Positions 36,662-46,569 of a stretch of 50,961 nt of DNA are shown piece after piece. Below the pieces are notes generated by a model that made no database searches, was not told where the DNA came from, and worked only from the letters and a program-made list of their open reading frames with translations. The translations under genes were made by a program, and so were the position numbers. Origin of the DNA: Candidatus Micrarchaeum sp. (GTDB taxonomy: Archaea > Micrarchaeota > Micrarchaeia > CABMEP01); NCBI GenBank assembly GCA_020723065.1, contig DYJP01000006.1, positions 1-50,961 on the forward strand, read 5' to 3'. How positions within the stretch are numbered: position 1 is the first letter of the stretch; each line of letters opens with the position of its first letter.

Positions 36662-38208
36662 TATTCCACTTTACCGAGAATTACCTTCTGCAACTCGTAT
36701 GGAGGTATTGCTTTCGCAGTTTCTATCGCGAATGATAGCTTTGATTCACTTTCAGCCACTATCTCGTAGAGAGTATCTCCCTTATTGACCTTGTCGCCCA
36801 TCTCGCAGTGAAGAATTATTCCCGCGCCCTTGTCTTTGGGGGATCCAGCAGCCCTTGCTATCTTATTTATCAGTTTGTTGTCAACATGAGAGATCCTTCC
36901 ACTCTTTTCAGCTTCGATTTTAAATCTATACTCTCCCACTGGGATATCACTTTCCCTTACGTTTGGATTTCCACCTTGCTCCTCTATTATCTCCTTAAAC
37001 TTTTTCCACGCCTTACCATTCTTAATGAGATTAAGCGCCATATCTGCTCCGGTTCCGACTGGCGCTTTGCCTATAAGTTCGAGTATGTTTCCGGCCATGA
37101 GGCAGCTTTTTTCTCTCAATTCATTTCCATCCTTCATCTGCAATGACTTCATTACTTCCAGGCATTCCAGTCCTGGCCCTATTCCGTAGCCAATCGGATC
37201 AGATCCGTCTGTTATTAAACATCTGGTTTTTATTCCGAGCTTTTCACTTATTTGTATAAAATCGTTGGCTAATGATTTACCTTCTGTTTCGTCTTGTATT
37301 TTTGCTCCCCTTCCTATTGGTATATCCACTACTAGGTATTCTGCTCCCACTGCCTTTTTCTTTCCCAATATTGAAGAAAGAAGGAGCCCTTTCGGATCAA
37401 GGTGGAGAGAATTTCTTATTCTTATAAGTTTGTCATCTACTGGCGCGAGGTTGATTGCGCCCCCCCAGGTCATGCATCCTTTAGTTTTGAGCACTACTTT
37501 CCGCATATCTTCCAGCGGAAGAATTACGGGAGCGAAAACCTCGAATGTGTCTGCAGTTCCCGATGCAGAGCTTATTGCTCTTGAAGAAGTTTTTGGAATG
37601 TACACTCCGGCTGCAGCGAGTATGGGAACTATGAGCAAGGTGGTTCTGTTTCCAGCGACTCCTCCGATGCAGTGCTTATCTGCAATCGGTCCCTTTCCAA
37701 GGTCTAAAGTCACTCCAGTTTGTACCATTGATTTTGCAAGTGAAACCGTCTCGTTTATTCCGAAACCGTTTATGTATGCCGCGGAAATGAACGATGCAAG
37801 TTCGCCTTCGCTGAGTCTGTTTTCCACGGTTTCTTTTACTATCGTGAGTATTTCTTCTTCGCTGAGGAACCCCCTATCCATTTTCTTTCTTATGTAGTCG
37901 AGCGATTTCGGAGTTGGTATATGGACTATCTCAAGCATGTCTCCTTCCTTTGTCTTGAGCTGGTCTGCGATGTCTTTGTAGATTGCGATTTCACCACGTT
38001 TCACCATGCTTTCAGATGTGTCTACTATAGCGATTATTTCTTTCGATCCGTGCTTCATGCTTACTCTGTCTGCAAGGTAGATGTCGTTGTTGTTCGCGTC
38101 TTCTTCGTTGAAGATCGCTATGTTCTTCCCAGCTTCGATATCAAGTATCTTCGCCTTGAAAATGTTTGTTTTTTGAGGAATCTTAAGTCCGTTGTTATCT
38201 CTTTTCAT
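36661..38208 (-). CDS. AMP phosphorylase
   Basis: MVQTGVTLDLGKGPIADKHCIGGVAGNRTTLLIVPILAAAGVYIPKTSSRAISSASGTADTFEV; archaeal-specific N-terminal domain. Confidence 0.92.
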   Translation of the reverse strand: MKRDNNGLKIPQKTNIFKAKILDIEAGKNIAIFNEEDANNNDIYLADRVSMKHGSKEIIAIVDTSESMVKRGEIAIYKDIADQLKTKEGDMLEIVHIPTPKSLDYIRKKMDRGFLSEEEILTIVKETVENRLSEGELASFISAAYINGFGINETVSLAKSMVQTGVTLDLGKGPIADKHCIGGVAGNRTTLLIVPILAAAGVYIPKTSSRAISSASGTADTFEVFAPVILPLEDMRKVVLKTKGCMTWGGAINLAPVDDKLIRIRNSLHLDPKGLLLSSILGKKKAVGAEYLVVDIPIGRGAKIQDETEGKSLANDFIQISEKLGIKTRCLITDGSDPIGYGIGPGLECLEVMKSLQMKDGNELREKSCLMAGNILELIGKAPVGTGADMALNLIKNGKAWKKFKEIIEEQGGNPNVRESDIPVGEYRFKIEAEKSGRISHVDNKLINKIARAAGSPKDKGAGIILHCEMGDKVNKGDTLYEIVAESESKLSFAIETAKAIPPYELQKVILGKVE

Positions 38209-38256
38209 AGTTTCACCATTAAATAAATCTAATCAGTCTCAACTTAAAAGAATATA

Positions 38257-39174
38257 TCAACGTTTTATGTACTCTTCCGCCACGTTAGCAACGTTCTGCG
38301 GAGGTATTATTCCAGCCTCTGTAATGTACGCTCTTATATAAAGCGGATCCGTTATGTCAAATGCAGGATTTATTACCTTCACCCCCTTTATTGGTTTAGG
38401 TAGGATTTCTTTCGGCGATCTCATTTCTATATCTGTCATTTTACCGAACCTTGTGATCGGATCGAATTTGTAGATCTGGGTTGCAGAATAGAACGGAACT
38501 CTCATGTCGTGTGCCACAGTAGCGATAGTTGAAGTTCCTATCTTGTTATAAAGCGCCCCTTCTGCAGTTACCGAATCTGCGCCAACTATCACTAAGTCAA
38601 CAGACTTCATGACGTGTTTAATTGCAGAATCCACTATCATAGTTACGTCTACACCTGCATCTGAAAGTTGTTTTGCAGTGAGGTGACCCTGGTATTTCGG
38701 TCTTGTTTCGGTACAGATGACTTTTATATTTTTGTGTTTGTGTGCACGTATAAGTATGCTATTAACTGTAGTGCTGTGGCAATGAGTAAGGATAGTCTGT
38801 CCTTCCCATATTAAGTCGGCGCCGTATTCTGTTATCTTAATAAAAGATTCTGTGAACTGTTTATCATATTTTTTCAGGGTTTCTTTTGTTATCTTTTTCA
38901 TTTCCCGGACTGTATTTCCTTTTTCAATACGGGATATGAAGTATCTTATCGTATTCCTTACCATTGGTTCTGTGGATCTTAGGCTGATAAGTTTTTCGCC
39001 CATATTTTCGATTTCCTTTAAAAATAATTTTGGATCATTTGTTTTGCTTTTCTCCACGTTTATCGTGAACGCTTTCGCGCTTGCGGCTGCAACCCTTCTC
39101 GCTCCCTGGATTTTCAGTTCCTTGATGTTCTTCATTATCACGGATACTTCGCTGGTCATATATCTATTTATCAA
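38257..39174 (-). CDS. Ribose-1,5-bisphosphate isomerase (eIF2B-like)
   Basis: IQGARRVAAASAKA, ILTHCHSTTVNSILIRAH, CTETRPKYQGHLTAKQLSDAGVDVTMIVDSA, IVGADSVTAEGALYNKIGTSTIA; adjacent to AMP phosphorylase. Confidence 0.9.
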   Translation of the reverse strand: MINRYMTSEVSVIMKNIKELKIQGARRVAAASAKAFTINVEKSKTNDPKLFLKEIENMGEKLISLRSTEPMVRNTIRYFISRIEKGNTVREMKKITKETLKKYDKQFTESFIKITEYGADLIWEGQTILTHCHSTTVNSILIRAHKHKNIKVICTETRPKYQGHLTAKQLSDAGVDVTMIVDSAIKHVMKSVDLVIVGADSVTAEGALYNKIGTSTIATVAHDMRVPFYSATQIYKFDPITRFGKMTDIEMRSPKEILPKPIKGVKVINPAFDITDPLYIRAYITEAGIIPPQNVANVAEEYIKR

Positions 39175-39324
39175 TATTATTTTAAATCATATCAGTATTC
39201 ATCAGCCGGAGTCTGTATAACCGCACCTAATTAAAGTGAACATATTTATTGTTTTGTATTATATATTCAGCTATATTTGATTGTTAATAAGATTTGTAGA
39301 AAAAGATTGTTTTATCGTGATTTT

Positions 39325-40461
39325 ATGGCAGAATCCCTCAAACAGATCATAGATGTTCCATTAAAGGGCGATTTGCAGCTTAATAATTTTGAAGACATGT
39401 CTGAAGAAGATAAGGAACTTCTCCAATTTTACGAATCTACCAAACCTAAGATCTATGTTTTGGGGATGGGCGGAAGTGGAAGTAATACGGTAAACAGGCT
39501 TACGCAAATCGGAATTACGGGCGCATCTATAGTCGCAATGAATACAGATGTTCAGCATCTTCTTCACACCAAAGCTGACAAGAAAATACTTTTAGGGAAA
39601 ACAATTACCAAAGGAATCGGCGCAGGCAGTGATCCAGAAGTTGGAGAGGCTGCGGCAACTGAGTCACTGGACGAGATAAAGAAAGTTCTTACGGACGCTT
39701 CCATGGTTTTTGTAACATGCGGAATGGGCGGAGGAACAGGAACGGGTTCTGCTCCAATCGCGGCAAAGGTCGCGAAGGAATTGGGTGCGCTGGTGATAGC
39801 AGTAGTAACTATGCCGTTCACATCCGAGGGGGAAAAGAGAAGGCAAAATGCTCTTAAAGGCTTGGATAAACTCAAGAAGTCTGTTGACACCATGATAGTC
39901 ATACCTAATGATAAGCTTCTCGCAGTTGTTCCGGACCTTCCGCTAGATACAGCATTCAGGGTTTCAGATGAGGTGCTTGCCAAATCCGTTAAGGGAATTG
40001 CAGAGCTCATCACTATTTCTGGATTGATTAATCTTGATCTTGCGGATCTCAAAACAATACTTAAGGATGGCGGTTATGCTATGATAGGGGTTGGCGAATC
40101 CAGTGTAGATAGTTCTTATGATGAAAGGGCGCTTCTTGCAGCAAACACTGCATTAAACAGCCCGCTTCTTGATGTTGATATTTCCACTTCCACGCGGGCG
40201 ATAATAAATGTAGTCGGTGGAGAGGACATGACACTCAAAGAAGCAGAGCTTATAGCAAAGGAAGTTTCCAAGCATATCTCCAAGGATTCCCATATTATAT
40301 GGGGGGCAAGAGTAGACAGATCCATGAAGAGATCTCAAATCCAGGTTCTTGTTGTCTTGGTTGGGGTGAAGACCCAAGATTACAATATTCCTCCAAAAGC
40401 ATCGAAAATTGCGGAAGAGTTAGAAGAAGTGAGTTTAGATGATTTGGACCTTGCGGTCTGA
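39325..40461 (+). CDS. ftsZ: Cell division protein FtsZ
   Basis: VLGMGGSGSNTVNRL, tubulin signature CGMGGGTGTGSAPIAA, MPFTSEGEKRRQNA. Confidence 0.96.
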   Translation: MAESLKQIIDVPLKGDLQLNNFEDMSEEDKELLQFYESTKPKIYVLGMGGSGSNTVNRLTQIGITGASIVAMNTDVQHLLHTKADKKILLGKTITKGIGAGSDPEVGEAAATESLDEIKKVLTDASMVFVTCGMGGGTGTGSAPIAAKVAKELGALVIAVVTMPFTSEGEKRRQNALKGLDKLKKSVDTMIVIPNDKLLAVVPDLPLDTAFRVSDEVLAKSVKGIAELITISGLINLDLADLKTILKDGGYAMIGVGESSVDSSYDERALLAANTALNSPLLDVDISTSTRAIINVVGGEDMTLKEAELIAKEVSKHISKDSHIIWGARVDRSMKRSQIQVLVVLVGVKTQDYNIPPKASKIAEELEEVSLDDLDLAV

Positions 40462-40614
40462 TTGAATTTTTTGATTTTAATAACTCTCAGCAGGCAATTC
40501 GGGTTTCAGATGGTTTTATTTCCTACCAGATAGCATTTTTATTTCTTTTTATTATATTATATACTATACGTAGTCTTTTTGTCACACATATGATATTTTA
40601 TTGTTAGTGGTTTT

Positions 40615-40809
40615 ATGGTAACTTTCATAAAGAACATAATAAAAGGATCAAAAGAGTTTTACGAAAAGTCATTATATGTTTGGAGATTGAGCAAAAAGCC
40701 AGATAAGTATGATCTTAGGGAGAAAGTTAAGATCGTACTTTTAGGGATGTTCGTTTTGGGATTCATCGGGTTTTTCATCTCAATAATTTTCAACCTTTTG
40801 CCTAAATAA
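40615..40809 (+). CDS. secE: Protein translocase SecE / Sec61-gamma
   Basis: 64 aa, amphipathic N-terminus plus one TM (VLLGMFVLGFIGFFISIIFNLLPK); located between ftsZ and spt5. Confidence 0.88.
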   Translation: MVTFIKNIIKGSKEFYEKSLYVWRLSKKPDKYDLREKVKIVLLGMFVLGFIGFFISIIFNLLPK

Positions 40810-40833
40810 AGAGATAAGTTAGGGGTGTTTTTG

Positions 40834-41280
40834 ATGATATTTGCATACAGAGTGACCGCAGGACAGGAGCATATAATAATAGATATGCTCAGCCAGAAGG
40901 CTGAGAAGATGAAGGAATCTGTAGGGAGTATAATACTTTTTCAGGAAGTCAAGGGATATCTGTTCATAGAGACAGTGGACCTTTCAACTGCAAAATCAAT
41001 TTCCCAAGGGGTTCCACACATAAAGGGAATACTTTCAAAACAGGTCGACATAAATGAGATGACAAAGCTCATAGAGGAAGGAATGCAGTCAGTTGCATTT
41101 GCGAAGGGCGACATAATTGAGTTCACAAGCGGACCATTCAAGGGAGAAAGAGGAAAAATCCTCAGGATGGATGAGACGAAGGATACTCTTACTGTAGAGC
41201 TTATGGATGTAGCAGTTTCGGTTCCGATCACTGCTAAAATAAATACAGTTAAGATAATTCAGAAATCGGAAGAGGAATAA
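40834..41280 (+). CDS. spt5: Transcription elongation factor Spt5 (NusG)
   Basis: NGN domain YRVTAGQEHIIIDMLSQKA...GYLFIETVD, KOW FAKGDIIEFTSGPFKGERGKI. Confidence 0.93.
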   Translation: MIFAYRVTAGQEHIIIDMLSQKAEKMKESVGSIILFQEVKGYLFIETVDLSTAKSISQGVPHIKGILSKQVDINEMTKLIEEGMQSVAFAKGDIIEFTSGPFKGERGKILRMDETKDTLTVELMDVAVSVPITAKINTVKIIQKSEEE

Positions 41281-41345
41281 TTTTAATCAAAGATTAAATT
41301 TGAAAAAAGGATGGCTTAAAAAAATTGAAATCTAGGTGAGTTTAT

Positions 41346-41837
41346 ATGGCAGAAATTACAGTTTCATTGCTTGTTGAAGGGGGCAAAGCGTCAGGAGGAC
41401 CGCCTCTTGCAACATCTATCGGGCCTTTGGGGGTCAATGTCAACAATATAGTAAAAGAAATAAATGACAAGACAAAGGACTTCGCAGGAGTTACGGTTCC
41501 GGTCAAGGTCATAGTGGACAAGGACTCGAAGTCGTTCAAGATCGAGATCGGAATGCCTGCAGTGGCATCCCTCATAAAGAAGGAAATAGGAATAGAGAAA
41601 GGAGCAAAGGCGGAGCCTGGTATGAAACCCTCTCCAGTCGGCGATATCTCTATTGATAAAGTAGTAAAGATTGCAAAGATAAAGATTGCATCTACAAATG
41701 CGACAGACCTCAAATCCGCAGTTTTGTCTGTTCTCGGTACATGTTTGAGCATTGGAGTAACCTGTGAAGGTCAGGATCCGCGCGTCATAGTGAAGAAGGT
41801 GAAGAAGGGAGAATTCGATGCGAGCATCAAGCAATAA
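41346..41837 (+). CDS. rpl11: 50S ribosomal protein L11
   Basis: VEGGKASGGPPLATSIGPLGVNVNNIVKEIN. Confidence 0.96.
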   Translation: MAEITVSLLVEGGKASGGPPLATSIGPLGVNVNNIVKEINDKTKDFAGVTVPVKVIVDKDSKSFKIEIGMPAVASLIKKEIGIEKGAKAEPGMKPSPVGDISIDKVVKIAKIKIASTNATDLKSAVLSVLGTCLSIGVTCEGQDPRVIVKKVKKGEFDASIKQ

Positions 41838-43461
41838 ATTAGTCTTTTTTATTTTTTCATTTTTCTTATTCTCATTATTAGCTTCATATCCTATTCAGAT
41901 AAAGTGGAACGTCCAGACAACTGAGACGTCCGCAGGGCCAGTGTTGGGCGGGGACACCTTGTTCTCCGTTTCAAACAAAGGAGAAATAACTGCGATGAGC
42001 AGGCTTGACGGAAGAATCTCTTGGGTGGCGAATCTAAATAAGAAAGTGGAATTTTCCTCGTTATTCCACAATAACGTATTTTATGTTGGAACTGAAGATG
42101 GGCTTTATGCTTTTAATTCTGCAGGGACCCTTGTAGGAAATATTTCATTCAATTCATCAGTATCAGGTCCTCCGTTCCTTTTTGACAGCAATATCATAGT
42201 GATAACGAGAGACGGCACCATATACGTTGTTTTCCCTTCCGCATCTCTGTCCAGATCAAACATAATAAGGACAATTAAGCTTTCAGGAGAGACAGAATCT
42301 TCTGTCTATCTCTATAATAAAAAATTGTATATTTCGCTTATTAACGGAAAAATATTTTCAGTAGACCCTGCGACAGGATCCGTAGTTTCGCTTTACGATC
42401 TTGGATTCTCAGTATGGAGATCCTCTCCAGTTGTGGCTAACAACACCTTGTACGTGGCGAGTGAGCATAGCATCTTTGGGCTTACTTTGCAGGGTAAGCT
42501 GATTATGACAAAGCAGATTTCAAACGGGAACTTGAACTCAATATCTACCGATGGGGAAAAGCTTTACGTAGGTTCCGATGATGGCTACCTTTATGCTGTC
42601 AATCTGGATGGTTCGGTTGAATGGAAATACAAGACAAACAACTCAGTCAAGACAAAGCCGCTGCTGATCGGCGATTCCATTTATTTCGGTTCAAGGGACA
42701 ATAATGTTTACAGTATTTTCAAGAATGGTTCCCTGAGATGGAACATCACACTTTCGGATTGGCCAAGCGAATTGGTTTATTATAATGGAGTGCTTTATAC
42801 AACTTCTTACGATGGAAAAGTGAATGCAATTTCCACTTTAGGCTGTGAAATAATCAATCCAGAGGAGAACAGCACTGTTTTTGCAAGGCTTTCTATTGCG
42901 GGAAAAGCGATTGCAGACAGCGGCATAAAGAGCGTGGAAGTCAGAACACTTCCTGGTGAATGGCAGACGGTTTCAACTTCCGAAAGCTGGTCAAATATAA
43001 TACAGATAACTGGATTCTCGGAAGGCCCGATTTCTGTTCAGTGCAGAGTCATTGATTCCGCAGGTAACAGCGAAATTTCTCCTTACGACACTAGGTCTTA
43101 TAGCTTCGTTTTTTCTGAAGAGAAGCTTCCTAAGATAAACGTTTCATACCCCTCTTCAGTCAATGTCAAGCAGCCCATTGTGTTCCAGTTCTTTAATGAG
43201 CAGGGCACAGTGATTACAGATATCGCGGTGACTATAGACGGGGAGAAGTTCAAAGTAACAGACCCATCTGGCCAGTTCACATACATTCCACAGGACGAAG
43301 GCGTGCTTTCAGTATTTATTGAAAAGTCTAATTATCAGTCAAGGCAGCTTGAGATAAAAGTCACAAAGTCCCTAGTACAACCTATTTATATCGCCGTGTT
43401 ATTGATTGTCGCAATCATAGTGGTTGTTTATACATCTATGAGAAAAGGAACCTGGAGATAA
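41818..43461 (+). CDS. Exported PQQ/WD40-like beta-propeller protein with C-terminal TM
   Basis: Signal peptide, repeats such as LYVGSDDGYLYAVNLDGSVEWKYKTNNSVKTKPLLIGDSIYFGSRDNNVYSI, Ig-like C-terminal region, TM tail. Confidence 0.88.
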   Translation: MRASSNKLVFFIFSFFLFSLLASYPIQIKWNVQTTETSAGPVLGGDTLFSVSNKGEITAMSRLDGRISWVANLNKKVEFSSLFHNNVFYVGTEDGLYAFNSAGTLVGNISFNSSVSGPPFLFDSNIIVITRDGTIYVVFPSASLSRSNIIRTIKLSGETESSVYLYNKKLYISLINGKIFSVDPATGSVVSLYDLGFSVWRSSPVVANNTLYVASEHSIFGLTLQGKLIMTKQISNGNLNSISTDGEKLYVGSDDGYLYAVNLDGSVEWKYKTNNSVKTKPLLIGDSIYFGSRDNNVYSIFKNGSLRWNITLSDWPSELVYYNGVLYTTSYDGKVNAISTLGCEIINPEENSTVFARLSIAGKAIADSGIKSVEVRTLPGEWQTVSTSESWSNIIQITGFSEGPISVQCRVIDSAGNSEISPYDTRSYSFVFSEEKLPKINVSYPSSVNVKQPIVFQFFNEQGTVITDIAVTIDGEKFKVTDPSGQFTYIPQDEGVLSVFIEKSNYQSRQLEIKVTKSLVQPIYIAVLLIVAIIVVVYTSMRKGTWR

Positions 43462-44041
43462 GCTCAATCCTAATCGGACTTTTCCTTTTCTTTCCATAAT
43501 ACCAAACTATCCCTATTGATGTGAAGGTGAGAATCAGAGTAAAAAGTGCGATGATAGGCATATTTTCATTTGGTATTATTGGATGTGTTCCGATCACATA
43601 ATCGGCGTAGTCATTAAGTAGATAGAAGAATCCGATCAGTGCCAAATCCGCTTTGTTTAATTTGTATATTCCACTGAGTAAGAGCCCTTCGGTTAAAAGT
43701 CCTAGATGTGCCAAGAACAGGAAGGCATACATTTCCCACTGATTTCCGGAAAGGAAGTGTTCGGCGTAGAATAGTATGACAAACATCGTCCAGATTCCGT
43801 ATTTTATAGCGCCGGCTGCCCCAAACTTTGTCATGAATTGGAAGACATACCCCTTTCTTTCAGAGATTGCGCTCAAGAGAAAAAGCATTCCCACAATTAA
43901 TGCCTGAATTGGGCAATCGATTATCAGTATCCAGAAAAGAAGACTCCATTCGCTTAGCTGGCCAGAATAGTAGTATACTCCGTATACGAATCCGATCAGG
44001 TTTGCAACTGCAATCAAAAAAATCAGGGATTTATCGTTCAT
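43436..44041 (-). CDS. DUF1405-family membrane protein
   Basis: NLIGFVYGVYYYSGQL...LLFWILIIDCPIQAL...KYGIWTMFVIL...FYLLNDYADYVIGTHP. Confidence 0.8.
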   Translation of the reverse strand: MNDKSLIFLIAVANLIGFVYGVYYYSGQLSEWSLLFWILIIDCPIQALIVGMLFLLSAISERKGYVFQFMTKFGAAGAIKYGIWTMFVILFYAEHFLSGNQWEMYAFLFLAHLGLLTEGLLLSGIYKLNKADLALIGFFYLLNDYADYVIGTHPIIPNENMPIIALFTLILTFTSIGIVWYYGKKRKSPIRIELISRFLFS

Positions 44042-44045
44042 TCGT

Positions 44046-44543
44046 TCACTTTTTGATTCTTTTTATTGTCTTAATCGGTACTCCACCAGCAAATTCATTT
44101 TTCTTTACGTCTTTGTTAACAAGAGACATCGCGGAGACTTTGGCTCCCTCGCCTATATTTACACCGGGAAGGATAGTGCTGTTTGCACCTATCATGGAGT
44201 CCTTTCCAATAATTACTTTTCCGATCCTGAGTTTTTCCTGCAAAAATTCGTGAGCCAAGATCGTGGTATTAAATCCTATTATTGCGTTATCGTCTATCTG
44301 GATGAGTTCAGGGAAGAAAACATCTATTGTAACTCCGAGGCCTACTGCAACACGCTTTCCTATCTTCATCCCAGTCATTCTGTAGAGTATTCGCTTGATT
44401 AGAAGTGAAGGCACGTATTTTGCAAGGTATATAAGAATGAAATTGTATATTAAAATAAGAGGATTCTTTGCTTTGTGCCAGTAGAGGAGAGAGTTATTTT
44501 TTTCTTTAGATCTGTTGAATTTTATTGATTTCAGTTTTCTCAT
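44046..44543 (-). CDS. Left-handed beta-helix (hexapeptide) acyltransferase
   Basis: Hexapeptide-type repeats IGKRVAVGLGVTID...IGKVIIGKDSMIGANSTILPGVNIGEGAKVSAMSLVNKDV. Confidence 0.85.
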   Translation of the reverse strand: MRKLKSIKFNRSKEKNNSLLYWHKAKNPLILIYNFILIYLAKYVPSLLIKRILYRMTGMKIGKRVAVGLGVTIDVFFPELIQIDDNAIIGFNTTILAHEFLQEKLRIGKVIIGKDSMIGANSTILPGVNIGEGAKVSAMSLVNKDVKKNEFAGGVPIKTIKRIKK

Positions 44544-44629
44544 GTTTTTCCCGTGAAATCCTTAACCATAAAAATGTTTTTAAATGATAGTGTTGTAATA
44601 TATACATTATTCTATATTTAGAGTAACGC

Positions 44630-44675
44630 ACAGATCATATACTATCTGTTGCCCGTATCTACCGCAACACTGCGG
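44630..44675 (+). promoter_or_regulatory. Structured 5' leader of the rpl1 operon (two hairpins)
   Basis: ACAGAT(44630-35)/ATCTGT(44644-49) and CCGCA(44662-66)-ACAC-TGCGG(44671-75), directly before GGTG-N5-ATG of L1 at 44688. Confidence 0.5.
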
Positions 44676-44687
44676 GAGGGTGTTTAT

Positions 44688-45317
44688 ATGATAAACGATG
44701 AAAAATTAGTAGAGGCTATTAATAAAGCCCTAGAGGAAAAAGGTTCAAGAAAGTTCGTGCAGTCCGTTGAGATGGCAGTGAATTTCAAGAACATAGATAT
44801 GACAAAGCAGGAGAACAAGCTCAATCTCGAGGTTCTCCTTCCGAAGGGAAGGGGCAAGAAAATAAATCTTATAGTCTTCGCAGACGGTAACATCGCAGCA
44901 GATGCCAAAGCGGCAGGGGCCGACTATGTCATCTCAAGTGAGGAGATACCGAAATACAACAAGAATTCTCTTAAGAAACTTGTAAGAAACTCTGAATTTT
45001 TTGCACAGCCGCAGCTCATGATGATGGTAGGTAAGACTTTCGGACAGCTTTTGGGAGGAAGAGGAAAGATCCCCAAACCAATTGTCGGAAACATAGCCTC
45101 TATACTCAAGAATGCAAAGAATACCGTTAAGCTTAAGTCCAAGGGCAAATTCCTTCCAGTGGTGCACTGCCCGATAGGTGTGGAAAGCATGTCTACGGAA
45201 GATCTCAGCGAAAACGCAAAGGCTGTACTGTCGTCGGTCAGCAACAAAGTTGGAGACGCTTCGATCAAGTCCGTGATAATTAAGCTGTCTATGGGCAAAC
45301 CTGTGAAAGTAGAGTAA
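44688..45317 (+). CDS. rpl1: 50S ribosomal protein L1
   Basis: MINDEKLVEAINKALEEKGSRKFVQSVEMAVNFKNIDMTKQENKLN; LGGRGKIPKP; start set by GGTG spacing. Confidence 0.95.
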   Translation: MINDEKLVEAINKALEEKGSRKFVQSVEMAVNFKNIDMTKQENKLNLEVLLPKGRGKKINLIVFADGNIAADAKAAGADYVISSEEIPKYNKNSLKKLVRNSEFFAQPQLMMMVGKTFGQLLGGRGKIPKPIVGNIASILKNAKNTVKLKSKGKFLPVVHCPIGVESMSTEDLSENAKAVLSSVSNKVGDASIKSVIIKLSMGKPVKVE

Positions 45318-45327
45318 GGTGATATTC

Positions 45328-46152
45328 ATGGTTAACGCAATCGAACTTAAGAAACAGATCGTCAAGAAGGTGTCAGAAGACCTCAAAGCAGCCAAGGTAG
45401 TGGCAGTCATTGACCTCCACACTTTGCCAAACGCGCTGCTTCACCAGATAAGGAAGGAACTCAAGAGTGATGCAAAGGTCTTGATATATAAGACCTCTTT
45501 GCTTAAGAGAGCGCTCAAAAATGCTAAATTAGATTCATTGCTTCCTGTCATGACAGGTGAGAAGGCACTGCTCGTGACCTCGTTGGATCCGTTCAAGCTT
45601 TACAAGAAGATGAACTCCAATCCGTTGAAGGTTTATGCAAAAGCAGGCCAGATCGCCCCTTATGATATAGTCGTTCCTGCGGGAGAGACGCAGCTTCCTC
45701 CTGGACCGATCCTTACCGAATTGAAGACTGCGGGAATAGACGCAAGGATTCAGGGAGGAAAGGTGGCAGTAGGAAAGGATTCAGTGGTTGCAAAGAAGGG
45801 TGAGGTCATCAAGGACGCGGTCGCCAAGGCTTTGCAGAAGTTAGATATAAGGCCTTTCGAAGTTAAGGTTCACGTTCCTCTCGCATCTGAGAGCGGACTC
45901 ATATACGCTGAAGAGCTTCTCAATGTTGATGAGAAGAAGATGATGGAGAATATGGTTTCTGGCTTCTATAATGCGAGAACAGTTGCTATTGAGATCGGAT
46001 ACGTAACAAAGGAGACTCTGGAAATGATGATCCAGAAGGCCTTCCGTGGAGCCAAGTACATAAGCGAGGAAAAGAAGATTCTAATGGAAGAATCAGGTAA
46101 CAATGCAGAGGGATCCCAGAATGTCGATGTCGCTGGGGGAGTTTCGGCATAA
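45328..46152 (+). CDS. rplP0: 50S ribosomal protein L10 (P0)
   Basis: VVAVIDLHTLPNALLHQIRKEL; GETQLPPGPILTELKTAGIDARIQGGKVAVGKD. Confidence 0.94.
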   Translation: MVNAIELKKQIVKKVSEDLKAAKVVAVIDLHTLPNALLHQIRKELKSDAKVLIYKTSLLKRALKNAKLDSLLPVMTGEKALLVTSLDPFKLYKKMNSNPLKVYAKAGQIAPYDIVVPAGETQLPPGPILTELKTAGIDARIQGGKVAVGKDSVVAKKGEVIKDAVAKALQKLDIRPFEVKVHVPLASESGLIYAEELLNVDEKKMMENMVSGFYNARTVAIEIGYVTKETLEMMIQKAFRGAKYISEEKKILMEESGNNAEGSQNVDVAGGVSA

Positions 46153-46184
46153 GGCCTGGTTTGATTTTGTTTTGAGGTGAATTT

Positions 46185-46481
46185 ATGGAATATATATATG
46201 CCGCACTTTTACTGCACTCCGCTAAGAAAGACATAAGCGAAGATGCATTGAACGCGACAATTAAGGCCGCTGGCCTCACACCAGATCCAGCAAAGGCCAA
46301 GATGGTGGTCTCTGCACTGCAGGGTGCAAACATTGAGGAAATGTTGAAGAACGCAGCTATGCCGGTCGCAGTAGCCGCACCAGCTGGAGGAAGCGCACCT
46401 GCCGCGAAGAAGGAAGAGCCAAAGGAAGAGAAGAAATCTGAGGAAGAAGCTGCAGCAGGATTGGGTAGCCTGTTCGGTTGA
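46185..46481 (+). CDS. rpl12: 50S ribosomal protein L12 (P1/P2 type)
   Basis: [30 protein letters not shown]..., Ala/Glu-rich hinge, C-terminal GLGSLFG. Confidence 0.95.
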   Translation: MEYIYAALLLHSAKKDISEDALNATIKAAGLTPDPAKAKMVVSALQGANIEEMLKNAAMPVAVAAPAGGSAPAAKKEEPKEEKKSEEEAAAGLGSLFG

Positions 46482-46569
46482 TTTCCTTTTTCATCTTTTC
46501 TTTTTATTTCTTTTTTCTATTTTTTCTTTTAATTCGAAATCTAGCTTCTGCTAGGTTTTTTTTCTGTTT

